A stretch of 17,784 nucleotides of DNA from Syntrophaceae bacterium UBA1163. GTDB lineage: Bacteria; Desulfobacterota; BSN033; UBA1163. Positions 7,855 through 14,293 of the stretch are shown here, one piece after another. The notes under the pieces are model-generated. The model did no database searches, was not told the origin of the DNA, and worked only from the letters and a program-made list of their open reading frames with translations. The DNA is taken from NCBI GenBank assembly GCA_002311635.1, contig DBZJ01000134.1:1-17784 (forward strand), read 5' to 3'. A program made the position numbers and the translations under genes. How positions within the stretch are numbered: position 1 is the first letter of the stretch; the number at the start of each line of letters is the position of its first letter.

Positions 7855-7936
7855 ATTGGCCATTAGGGCATAGCTGGAAACGGCTATACCTCCCGCATTC
7901 GGAAAGGAGATGGATAATGAATTCCACGTGGCCAAT
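7855..7936 (+). ncRNA. Moco-type riboswitch aptamer in the moaA leader
   Basis: A structured leader directly upstream of moaA, fitting the molybdenum-cofactor (MOCO) RNA motif. P1 is formed by ATTGGCCA (7855-7862) and TGGCCAAT (7929-7936). Inside it, ATAGCTG (7870-7876) pairs with CGGCTAT (7881-7887) across a GAAA tetraloop. A second stem pairs CTCC (7890-7893) with GGAG (7906-7909), containing CCTCCCG and CGGAAAGGAG, wording I associate from memory with this RNA class. A third stem is TGGA/TCCA (7911-7914 and 7923-7926). Its place before a moaA-led operon supports the call. The known ligand is molybdenum cofactor, perhaps tungsten cofactor in variants. Whether this copy binds either one cannot be told from sequence. 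The 3' strand of P1 overlaps the terminator that follows. Confidence 0.8.
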
Positions 7937-7963
7937 ACCTCAAACATGGGTATTGGCCTTTTT
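7930..7963 (+). terminator. Intrinsic terminator overlapping riboswitch P1
   Basis: GGCCAATACC (7930-7939) pairs perfectly with GGTATTGGCC (7949-7958) across a 9-nt loop and is followed by TTTTT (7959-7963). The 5' arm is also the 3' strand of aptamer stem P1 (7929-7936), so only one of the two stems can form. This is the expression platform of the leader and would stop transcription about 60 bp before moaA. Confidence 0.85.
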
Positions 7964-7968
7964 AATTT

Positions 7969-8017
7969 CCCCTCACCCATCTTCTTTCCCCCCAGGGAGG
8001 AGGGTGGGGGTGAGGGG
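7969..8017. repeat. REP-like palindrome between terminator and moaA
   Basis: CCCCTCACCC (7969-7978) pairs perfectly, over 10 bp, with GGGTGAGGGG (8008-8017); further C-rich/G-rich pairing is possible inside. It is a related copy of the palindrome at 7797-7827. Its right arm contains the only plausible moaA Shine-Dalgarno (GAGGGGG, 8012-8018), so in RNA it could mask the ribosome binding site. Confidence 0.6.
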
Positions 8018-8025
8018 GATTTGAA

Positions 8026-9018
8026 ATGGCAAAAATGCTGCTCGACCCTTTCAGACGAAAAATAAACTACCTCCGGATCTCCATAACGGACCGATGCAAT
8101 CTGAGATGCCGTTATTGTATGCCGGAAGAAGGAATTCCCCTGATACCTCACGAAGAAATTCTGACTTACGAGGAGATATTAAGGATAGTCCGTGTCTTTG
8201 CTACAGAAGGGATCTCTAAGGTAAGGTTAACCGGGGGAGAGCCGCTGGTCAGAAAAGGGATTGTGGATTTCCTCTTCCATTTGTCTCAGATTGAAGAAAT
8301 AAGAGATTTGAGTCTTACTACAAATGGAATCCTTTTGAAAGAATTTGCTCATGACCTTAAAAAGGCCGGCTTAAAAAGGATCAACATCAGTCTGGATTCC
8401 TTGAGGAAAGAGAGATTCTGCCAAATTACTCGAAGGGATAATTATGACAGGGTGTGGGCAGGAATAGAAGAGGCGTCGAGAGTCGGGCTTTCCCCCATCA
8501 AAATCAATATGGTTGCCATCCAGGGGTTGAATGATGATGAAATCGAATCCTTTGCGACATTGACCCTCCATCTCCCTCTCATCATTCGGTATATCGAATA
8601 TATGCCTTCAGGCAACGGGGAGGAGTGGAAAGAAAGTAACCTCTTAACCATTCCCCGGATCAAGGCCCGTCTTGAAAGTATTGGCAAGCTAATTCCAATT
8701 CCTTCGGACCGATGGGATGGTCCGGCAAAGAGATTCCGAATTGAAGGGGCTCTTGGAGAAATCGGATTGATCGGGGCGATAACCAGTCATTTCTGTGAGG
8801 ATTGCAACCGCCTTCGACTGACCCCTGACGGCAAAATCCGAACTTGCCTCTTCTCTGATGAGGAGATTGATGTCAAGGAACTTCTGAGAACGGGGGGATC
8901 TGATCAGGATCTAAAGGAACGCCTTCTCGTCGCCCTCAGAAAAAAACCGCAGAGGCATTCCATCCACACACCGCAGTTTAAGAAATGTCAGAGGAATATG
9001 TCAGCGATCGGAGGATAA
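8026..9018 (+). CDS. moaA: GTP 3',8-cyclase MoaA (molybdenum cofactor biosynthesis)
   Basis: Radical SAM enzyme that, followed by MoaC, turns GTP into cyclic pyranopterin monophosphate, the first step of molybdenum cofactor synthesis. In 330 residues it has the N-terminal radical-SAM cluster motif CNLRCRYC (Cys24, Cys28, Cys31), the TGGEPLVR SAM-binding motif at about 69-76, and the MoaA-specific C-terminal 4Fe-4S cluster (Cys257, Cys260, Cys274) that binds GTP. It ends in the catalytically needed Gly-Gly tail (MSAIGG). The ATG at 8026 is used; ATG at 8035 is also in frame and also plausible, since the Shine-Dalgarno at 8012-8018 fits either. Expression should be gated by the upstream riboswitch and terminator. 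First gene of moaA-moaC-MOSC-mogA-DUF169. Confidence 0.96.
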   Translation: MAKMLLDPFRRKINYLRISITDRCNLRCRYCMPEEGIPLIPHEEILTYEEILRIVRVFATEGISKVRLTGGEPLVRKGIVDFLFHLSQIEEIRDLSLTTNGILLKEFAHDLKKAGLKRINISLDSLRKERFCQITRRDNYDRVWAGIEEASRVGLSPIKINMVAIQGLNDDEIESFATLTLHLPLIIRYIEYMPSGNGEEWKESNLLTIPRIKARLESIGKLIPIPSDRWDGPAKRFRIEGALGEIGLIGAITSHFCEDCNRLRLTPDGKIRTCLFSDEEIDVKELLRTGGSDQDLKERLLVALRKKPQRHSIHTPQFKKCQRNMSAIGG

Positions 9019-9023
9019 GGGGT

Positions 9024-9170
9024 AAAATTCAAATTTCAAGCACCAAATTCCAAACAATGAGCAAATCTCAATGACCGAAATTCGAATAAGGCGAATGGCG
9101 GTTTTGGTTAATTGGACGTTGGAAAATTGGAATTTGTTTGGAGCTTGGGATTTGGTTATTTGGATTTAAT
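9024..9170. repeat. AT-rich dispersed repeat, copy 2 (moaA-moaC spacer)
   Basis: The moaA-moaC spacer is filled with the same kind of AT-rich repeat as the glpB-glpC spacer. Exact 10-bp arms CAAATTCCAA (9044-9053) and TTGGAATTTG (9127-9136) make an inverted repeat, with outer help from CAAGC and GCTTG. TCTCAATGACC (9066-9076) is the exact reverse complement of 4332-4342 in copy 1. No ORF is credible here. Confidence 0.65.
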
Positions 9171-9201
9171 CTACCGTTGAATATTGCAGAGAGGGAGCAA
9201 A

Positions 9202-9696
9202 ATGTCTAAGCTGACCCACTTCGACAAATCAGGCCGGGCTAAGATGGTCGATGTCAGTAAGAAGGCGGAGACTGTACGGGAAGCAATTGTTCGAGGGTCT
9301 GTCTTCATGAATCCAAAGACTTTCAAACAGATAATGTCAGGCAAGATTGCAAAGGGAGATGTTTTTGCCGTGGCCAAGGTTGCTGGAATCATGGCGGCGA
9401 AAAGAACCCCGGAAATCATTCCCATGTGCCACCCACTCAATCTCTCTCACGTAGAGATCAATTTTTATCCTTTTGAAAAAGAGAGTCGAGTCGATATTGA
9501 AGCCACGGTTAAGATTAAAGCCCGGACAGGCGTTGAGATGGAAGGATTCGCCGCTGTGGCCGCTGCCGGTCTCACCCTGTACGATATGTGCAAGGCCATT
9601 GACCGGGGAATGGTGATATCGGATATCCATCTCGTTAAGAAAACCGGGGGAAAAAGCGAAACCTACACCGCTAAGCGCAAAGCGCAGAGCGCATAG
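9202..9696 (+). CDS. moaC: Cyclic pyranopterin monophosphate synthase MoaC
   Basis: Converts the MoaA product 3',8-cyclo-7,8-dihydro-GTP into cyclic pyranopterin monophosphate. The 164-residue protein keeps the whole active site known for E. coli MoaC at the same numbering: Lys51, His77 (in MCHPL), Glu112, Glu114 (TGVEMEGF), Asp128 and Lys131 (YDMCKA). The ATG at 9202 is preferred over an in-frame TTG at 9184 because GAGGGAG (9191-9197) sits at good spacing before it and family members start with this segment. The last residues (AKRKAQSA) and the stop codon are encoded by an AGCGC-rich repeat, so the C-terminal tail is probably non-essential. The gene follows moaA after a 183-bp repeat-filled spacer. 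Confidence 0.95.
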   Translation: MSKLTHFDKSGRAKMVDVSKKAETVREAIVRGSVFMNPKTFKQIMSGKIAKGDVFAVAKVAGIMAAKRTPEIIPMCHPLNLSHVEINFYPFEKESRVDIEATVKIKARTGVEMEGFAAVAAAGLTLYDMCKAIDRGMVISDIHLVKKTGGKSETYTAKRKAQSA

Positions 9697-9766
9697 CGCC
9701 CAGTTATTAGCGCTTTATTGCCGGCGGTTCGAGATTTTTTATTTTTCGCCATGCGCTATGCGCTAT
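9670..9766. repeat. AGCGC repeat cluster and inverted repeat at the moaC 3' end
   Basis: AGCGC occurs five times between 9674 and 9713, four of them spaced seven bases apart, followed by two GCGCT copies spaced seven apart. AGCGCATAGCGC (9688-9699) is the exact reverse complement of GCGCTATGCGCT (9753-9764), a 12-bp inverted repeat with a 53-base loop. It spans the end of moaC and the leader of the next gene. Confidence 0.7.
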
Positions 9767-9820
9767 GCCGGTTGGACGGCAGCAATTAAAGCAAAGTTCA
9801 CCTTTAAGGGGTACAATGAA

Positions 9821-10270
9821 ATGAAGGAAACCATGAAAGGCAGAGTTTTAGCCGTCAATATCAGCGAAAACAAAGGGACGAAGAAGACCAATGTCCATTC
9901 GTGTGCTCTATTGAGGGACTTCGGTTTAAAAGGGGATGCCCATGCAGGTCCCTGGCACCGGCAGGTCAGTCTTTTGGCAAATGAATCCATCGAGAAGATG
10001 AGGGAGAAGGGCCTAAAGGTTGGTTGCGGTGATTTTGCTGAAAATATTACCACGCAAGGTATCGATCTTGTTCACCTCCCCATTGGAACAGAAATTCGAA
10101 TCGGAGATGCGGTCGTCCTCCGTGTCACTCAAATCGGAAAGGAATGCCATACGCGCTGTGCCATTTATTACCAGGCGGGGGATTGTGTGATGCCCAAGGA
10201 AGGGATCTTCGCGGAAGTGATCAGTGAAGGAGAAGTGAAAGTAGGAGATGAAATAATCACTGCTCAATAA
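9821..10270 (+). CDS. MOSC domain-containing protein
   Basis: A stand-alone MOSC (molybdenum cofactor sulfurase C-terminal) domain of about 149 residues. The family is linked to sulfur transfer to, or handling of, molybdenum cofactor. It shows the family core GLKGDAHAG...RQVSLL at about residues 35-52, the ENITTQGIDL segment at 74-83, and a conserved cysteine region GKECHTRCAIYYQAGDC with Cys109, Cys113 and Cys122. The ATG at 9821 is chosen because AAGGGG (9806-9811) lies upstream; an ATG at 9833 is also possible. An ORF open from 9758 would begin inside the AGCGC repeat and has no ribosome binding site. Lying between moaC and mogA, it is a likely cofactor accessory, but its exact substrate is unknown. 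Confidence 0.88.
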   Translation: MKETMKGRVLAVNISENKGTKKTNVHSCALLRDFGLKGDAHAGPWHRQVSLLANESIEKMREKGLKVGCGDFAENITTQGIDLVHLPIGTEIRIGDAVVLRVTQIGKECHTRCAIYYQAGDCVMPKEGIFAEVISEGEVKVGDEIITAQ

Positions 10271-10312
10271 TCAATGGGCAATGACCAATGGTCAATGATC
10301 GATGAGGTGTTT

Positions 10313-10804
10313 ATGTTTAAGGTAGCAATACTGACCATCAGTGATCGTGGCTCGAAAGGCGAACGGGAAGATTCGAGCGGCCCAATCATCAAGGAAATGA
10401 TAAGGGACTTACCTGCTGAAATTATACATTACGAAATCATACCTGACGAGAAAGAAAGGATCGTTGAAGCTTTAAGGAAAAGCTCCGACCAATTAAAGGC
10501 AGACTTGATTCTCACAACAGGGGGCACAGGATTGAGCCTCAGAGACGTGACGCCCGATGCGACATTGAAGGTCATTGATAAAGAAGTCCCGGGTTTTTCA
10601 GAAGCCATGAGGGCTGAAAGTTTAAAAAAGACCCCCCATGCGATGATTTCGCGAGCCGTCACCGGCATCCGGGGTTCCACCCTGATTATAAATCTGCCAG
10701 GAAGTCCTAAGAGCGTGAGAGAGAACTTGAGCGTGATCCTGGCTGCCCTTCCCCACGCCTTGTCTAAGTTGAAGGGCGACCCTTCCGAATGCGGTCAGGA
10801 ATGA
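10313..10804 (+). CDS. mogA: MogA/MoaB-family molybdopterin adenylyltransferase
   Basis: Activates molybdopterin by adenylylation before metal insertion. The 163-residue protein has the MoCF-binding fold with DRGSKGEREDSSG near residues 11-23, the TTGGTG nucleotide loop (68-73), RDVTPDA (77-83) and the LPGSPKS motif (128-134). The ATG at 10313 is preferred over 10274 because GAGG (10304-10307) precedes it by five bases and the fold starts at FKVAIL. The 42-bp gap before it holds a small repeat-like text including the palindrome TGACCA-A-TGGTCA. Sequence alone does not separate MogA from MoaB. No moeA, moaD, moaE or mobA is in the window, so the rest of the pathway must be encoded elsewhere. 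Confidence 0.92.
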   Translation: MFKVAILTISDRGSKGEREDSSGPIIKEMIRDLPAEIIHYEIIPDEKERIVEALRKSSDQLKADLILTTGGTGLSLRDVTPDATLKVIDKEVPGFSEAMRAESLKKTPHAMISRAVTGIRGSTLIINLPGSPKSVRENLSVILAALPHALSKLKGDPSECGQE

Positions 10805-10817
10805 AAGGAGGAAACGA

Positions 10818-11594
10818 ATGCATCAATTTTCTGAGGAATCGTGGAAGCAATTCCGAGAAGCCCTGGGGCTAACGGAATCGCCGCTGGGAATATATTATAC
10901 CAACGACAAACCCGAAGGGGTTACGCCGAAGGAGGGATTATCCGGATGCATGATCGGGCTGCTTCGCAACGCGAGCAGAAAAGGGAACACGGTTTATTTC
11001 GACAAGGCCCATTTCGGATGTCCCGGAGGCGCTTATTACATGGGGTTTTTTGAATCTCCAAGGCCCAATATCGAATATTTCCTCTCCTGCGGGATTCCGG
11101 GTGAAATGGAGGGAGAACGATATATCAAGACGCCCGAGCGCGCCAGGGAATATTTCACCAAAATGATCCCCAGAAGAGCACCGGCAACCTATTGTGTCTT
11201 CAGGCCCGTTGAGCAATCTCAGAAGGGTACGGAACCGGAAGTTGTAGTTTTCTTCGCTTCGCCTGATCTCCTCTCAGGGCTTTTCACTCTGACGAATTAT
11301 GCCCTGGAGCGCACGGACGCTATTCAGGCGCCCTTTGGTTCCGGGTGTGGAACGATTCTCACCTATCCCCTGAAGGAAGCTGGAAAGGAACAGCCCCGCG
11401 CTACTCTCGGAATGTTCGACGTCTCTGCAAGACCCATGGTTGAAAAGGACACGCTCTCCTTTGCCATGCCCTATGCGATATTTTTAAAACTCTTGGAGAA
11501 TGTGTCGGGCAGCTTCCTCCAAACAGAGAGTTGGAAGAAGGTCCTTCGGAGGATCCAGAAAAATCCTAATAACCAGACTACAAATCCCAAATAA
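10818..11594 (+). CDS. DUF169 family protein
   Basis: A 258-residue protein of the uncharacterised DUF169 family (COG2043), common in methanogens and anaerobic bacteria. Visible conserved features are SPLGIYYTND near residues 21-30, GCMIGLLR (Cys44), the glycine-rich HFGCPGGAYYMGF (Cys68), SCGIPG (Cys91), a segment like RRAPATYCVF (Cys126), and PFGSGCGTILTYP (Cys177). The several conserved Cys-Gly motifs suggest a metal, cluster or cofactor site, but no function is known. There is a strong Shine-Dalgarno (AAAGGAGG, 10804-10811) that overlaps the mogA stop codon, so the gene is coupled to mogA. The last ten residues (NPNNQTTNPK) are encoded by the start of a dispersed AT-rich repeat. A role in molybdenum or tungsten cofactor use is only suggested by position. 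Confidence 0.85.
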   Translation: MHQFSEESWKQFREALGLTESPLGIYYTNDKPEGVTPKEGLSGCMIGLLRNASRKGNTVYFDKAHFGCPGGAYYMGFFESPRPNIEYFLSCGIPGEMEGERYIKTPERAREYFTKMIPRRAPATYCVFRPVEQSQKGTEPEVVVFFASPDLLSGLFTLTNYALERTDAIQAPFGSGCGTILTYPLKEAGKEQPRATLGMFDVSARPMVEKDTLSFAMPYAIFLKLLENVSGSFLQTESWKKVLRRIQKNPNNQTTNPK

Positions 11595-11894
11595 TCTCCA
11601 ATTACCTAATGACCAAAACATCTTAAGAAAAAATTTCCTTCTCGGGAGAAAGGGACGGTGTGAAAAAATTAAGAAACCGACAAAAACAGAACAAGGCCCG
11701 CAAGGATGGTTCTCTTGGAGAACTTTAGAGCGGAACCCCTTAGCGATAACTTCTGCCGGCCTTATTGTAGTATCTTCGCGTGCTTACTGCTGCGAGTGGA
11801 TGCGCACCTATGATGATACGCATTCTAAAGTTTAGAAAGAGAGCCATCCTGAAAGGGCCGAGGATTTTTCCACAGCTTCAGGCGGAGGGGAAAA
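11595..11894 (+). other. 300-bp gap before yjbQ: repeat remnant and tiny ORFs
   Basis: The first part, to about 11630, continues the AT-rich dispersed repeat (copy 3); AATGACCAAAAC at 11608-11619 is the exact reverse complement of 4327-4338. Past it is unassigned sequence. A GTG at 11660 with AAGGGA just upstream opens a 22-codon, lysine/arginine-rich frame ending at 11728. An ATG at 11706 opens a 35-codon frame in another phase. Neither resembles a known protein. A GTTCTC-TTG-GAGAAC hairpin lies near 11710-11724 with no clear T-run. The last 15 bases hold the yjbQ ribosome binding site. I see no convincing promoter or RNA gene. Confidence 0.4.
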
Positions 11895-12311
11895 ATGATT
11901 TATTCAGAAACAATTACTTTGAGTACAAAAGGTTTCAGCGATATCTTGGACGTCACTCAACAGGTCGATGCGGTGCTCGGCCGCTCAAAAATCCAAAATG
12001 GATTGGTCACCGTATTCTGTCCGGGATCGACGGGTGCCCTGACAACGATCGAATATGAATCGGGCGTGCTCAGCGATCTGCAAAAGGCGATGGAGAAGAT
12101 CGTCCCATCCAACATCCCTTATGAGCATGATAGACGCTGGGGCGATGGCAACGGCTTTTCTCATGTGAGGGCAGCCCTGATGAAGCCCTCCCTCTCCATC
12201 CCGATGATCAAGGGAAGGCTGGTCTTGGGAACATGGCAGCAAATTGTTTTCATCGATTTTGACAACCGAAGAAGAGAGAGAAACATTCTTGTTCAGGTGA
12301 TGGGTGGATAA
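11895..12311 (+). CDS. yjbQ: YjbQ/UPF0047 family protein
   Basis: A 138-residue protein of the COG0432 family, often labelled secondary thiamine-phosphate synthase because some members have weak thiamine-phosphate synthase activity; the physiological role is not settled. The family hallmarks are present: CPGSTGALTTIEYE near residues 42-55, the histidine-rich YEHDRRWGDGNGFSHVRA segment (His78, His90) and GTWQQIVFIDFDNRRRER near 112-129. A GGAGGGG Shine-Dalgarno precedes the ATG. Length is normal. It is on the same strand as the moa cluster but separated by 300 bp, so co-transcription is uncertain. It converges on der with only 33 bp between the stops and no clear terminator. Confidence 0.92.
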   Translation: MIYSETITLSTKGFSDILDVTQQVDAVLGRSKIQNGLVTVFCPGSTGALTTIEYESGVLSDLQKAMEKIVPSNIPYEHDRRWGDGNGFSHVRAALMKPSLSIPMIKGRLVLGTWQQIVFIDFDNRRRERNILVQVMGG

Positions 12312-12344
12312 GGCTGTCGGATATGTTTCCTCCGGTTTCCCATC

Positions 12345-13664
12345 TCACCTTCCCTTCCCTTTCTTTCTGAACAAAAGACGCACCGGAACCCCTTCGAAGC
12401 CGAACGTTTCCCTCATCCGGTTAAGTAAATGACGTTCATAAGAAAAATGAATGCCCTCCTTGATGTTGGTATAGATGACAAAGGTCGGAGGAGCCGTGGA
12501 GACCTGAGTGATATAGTTCAGCTTCACACGCCGGCCTCTAAAAAGTGGAGGAGGAAATTCCTCAACCCACTTGCCGAAATACTTGTTTAACGGAGAAGTA
12601 GAAACCCGCTTTTGGGTTTGATCGGATACACGATCTATCACGTCCAGGACTTTGCTCACCCGTTGACCTGTCAACGCGGAAATAAAAAGGAGGGGGGCAT
12701 AAGGGAGATACTTCAAACTCTCTCGCACTTCGCTTTCATACCGAACCATGGTTTGAGAATTCTTTTCAACCAGATCCCATTTGTTCACGACAAGAATGCA
12801 TCCTTTGCCCTTTTCCTGGATGACCCCGCCGATGCGGGCGTCCTGATCGGTCACCCCTTCCCTCGAATCTAATAATAACAGGGCCACGTCCGATCGATCG
12901 ATCGTCCGGAGTGCTTCGACGATACTGTATTTTTCGAGTCGCAGGCTGATCCGGCTTTTCCTCCGGATACCCGCTGTATCGACCAGGACGTATCGCCTCC
13001 CATCCCTCTCCAAAAGCGTATCGATCGCATCACGGGTCGTACCAGGGGCCTCATCTACAAGGACCCTTTTATATCCTAATAAGCGGTTAATCAAAGAGGA
13101 TTTCCCGACATTCGGCCGCCCCACCACGGCCACTTTCGTTACGTCCCTATCCCACTTTTTATCGGGCAAACTCGGAAGAACCTTGATGACCTCGTCCATC
13201 AATCCCTTCACGCCATACCCATGTTCTGCCGAAATGGAATAAATTGTTTCCACACCCAAGGCGTAAAATTCGACGACCCTCTCCTCATGCCTCGGCCCGT
13301 CAATCTTGTTGACAACATAAAAGACAGGCTTATTCAATTTCCTGAGGACATTGGCGATATCTTTGTCCGAAGGAGCAAGACCTTCTTTCCCATCCATCGT
13401 GAAGAGGATCACATCGGCTTCCTCCATGGCCAACTGGCACTGTTCACGCATCTGGATAAAGAGACGCTCCTTCGAATAGGGCTCAAACCCGCCGGTATCA
13501 ATCAGCGCGAAGGCGCTTTCCTCCCACTCTACATCCGCATAATTCCGATCCCTTGTCACCCCGGGCTCATCCCAGACGATCGCTTTCTTCCCCCCGACAA
13601 TCCGATTGAACAGGGTAGATTTTCCAACGTTAGGTCTTCCGACGATGGCGACGATGGGCTTCAT
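12345..13664 (-). CDS. der: Ribosome assembly GTPase Der (EngA)
   Basis: Essential tandem-GTPase needed for assembly of the 50S ribosomal subunit. The 439-residue protein has two G domains followed by a KH-like C-terminal domain. Each G domain shows GRPNVGKS (G1), DTGG or DTAG (G3), and NKID or NKWD (G4). The KH-like domain includes FVIYTN and the family ending VRLLFRKK. The start at 13664 (KPIVAIVGRPN...) is preferred over an in-frame start at 13703 because AGGAAGG lies five bases upstream, and 13 extra residues would precede the first beta strand. It has its own likely promoter at 13686-13714. Its neighbours are not related in function. Confidence 0.96.
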   Translation of the reverse strand: MKPIVAIVGRPNVGKSTLFNRIVGGKKAIVWDEPGVTRDRNYADVEWEESAFALIDTGGFEPYSKERLFIQMREQCQLAMEEADVILFTMDGKEGLAPSDKDIANVLRKLNKPVFYVVNKIDGPRHEERVVEFYALGVETIYSISAEHGYGVKGLMDEVIKVLPSLPDKKWDRDVTKVAVVGRPNVGKSSLINRLLGYKRVLVDEAPGTTRDAIDTLLERDGRRYVLVDTAGIRRKSRISLRLEKYSIVEALRTIDRSDVALLLLDSREGVTDQDARIGGVIQEKGKGCILVVNKWDLVEKNSQTMVRYESEVRESLKYLPYAPLLFISALTGQRVSKVLDVIDRVSDQTQKRVSTSPLNKYFGKWVEEFPPPLFRGRRVKLNYITQVSTAPPTFVIYTNIKEGIHFSYERHLLNRMRETFGFEGVPVRLLFRKKGKGR

Positions 13665-13685
13665 ACGAACCTTCCTGCAAAAAAT

Positions 13686-13714
13686 ATTATAAAATGCCCT
13701 CAAAGTCTATACAA
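13686..13714 (-). promoter_or_regulatory. Likely promoter of der
   Basis: On the minus strand a perfect -10 TATAAT (13686-13691) lies 17 bp after TTGTAT (13709-13714). The -10 and spacing are ideal and the -35 is weak. Transcription would start near 13680, just before the ribosome binding site at 13669-13675. Confidence 0.5.
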
Positions 13715-13908
13715 TTTTCGAAAAACCTTCTTATCTCAACAGCGATAGGATAAGTAAGGCGACCGGAATAGCTTCATCCCGACTCAAGGCCGTTGAAGAT
13801 TAGGGCACGAATATCAGGTTGGGAGAATAACCTTCGGGGTCAGGGAATTTCAAATAAATCCTCCTTGAAGGGAAAAAGAAAAATAGTGAACTGGGAAAGC
13901 AGCGGGGA

Positions 13909-14289
13909 CTAGATGAGCGCAATTGTCTCTATCTCTATATCCGCATCCCTGGGAAGTGCAGCTACCCCTATGGTTGACCTCGCAGGCGGGAAAGATGGAA
14001 AGTAGGTACCGTAAACTTCATTCACTTGATTAAAATCCCCGATGTTTTTCAAAAAGATAGTTACCTTAACCACATCTTCCATTCCCAACTTTTGAGACTC
14101 CAGTACCCCCTTTATGTTTTCCAGAACCTGCTGAGTCTGTTGCCGGATATCTCCCCTTACCAACTCCCCGGTTTTCGGGTCGAGGGGTATCTGCCCGGAG
14201 AGAAAGAGAAAATTTTCTGCCCGGATGGCTTGGGAATATGGACCAATGGCCCTGGGTGCCTTTTCTGTTTGCATCACCTTCTTCTTCAT
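13909..14289 (-). CDS. ridA: RidA family enamine/imine deaminase
   Basis: Small cytoplasmic enzyme that hydrolyses reactive 2-aminoacrylate-type enamines and imines made by PLP enzymes such as threonine dehydratase. The 126-residue length is typical. Conserved family features are IGPYSQAI near residues 15-22, LSGQIPLDP at 30-38, the catalytic Arg104 in PPARSTIG, and the IEIETIA C-terminal strand with Glu121. The ATG at 14289 has GGAGGG eight bases upstream. It lies 4 bp after the HAD phosphatase stop and forms a two-gene unit with it. The functional link is unclear. The 244-bp gap to der shows no gene. Confidence 0.94.
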   Translation of the reverse strand: MKKKVMQTEKAPRAIGPYSQAIRAENFLFLSGQIPLDPKTGELVRGDIRQQTQQVLENIKGVLESQKLGMEDVVKVTIFLKNIGDFNQVNEVYGTYFPSFPPARSTIGVAALPRDADIEIETIALI

Positions 14290-14293
14290 GTCT

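Noticed and set aside
13665..13908. Possible small gene or RNA between der and ridA
   Set aside because: No frame with a ribosome binding site, no stable hairpin with a T-run and no tRNA-like fold was found; only the der promoter is supported.
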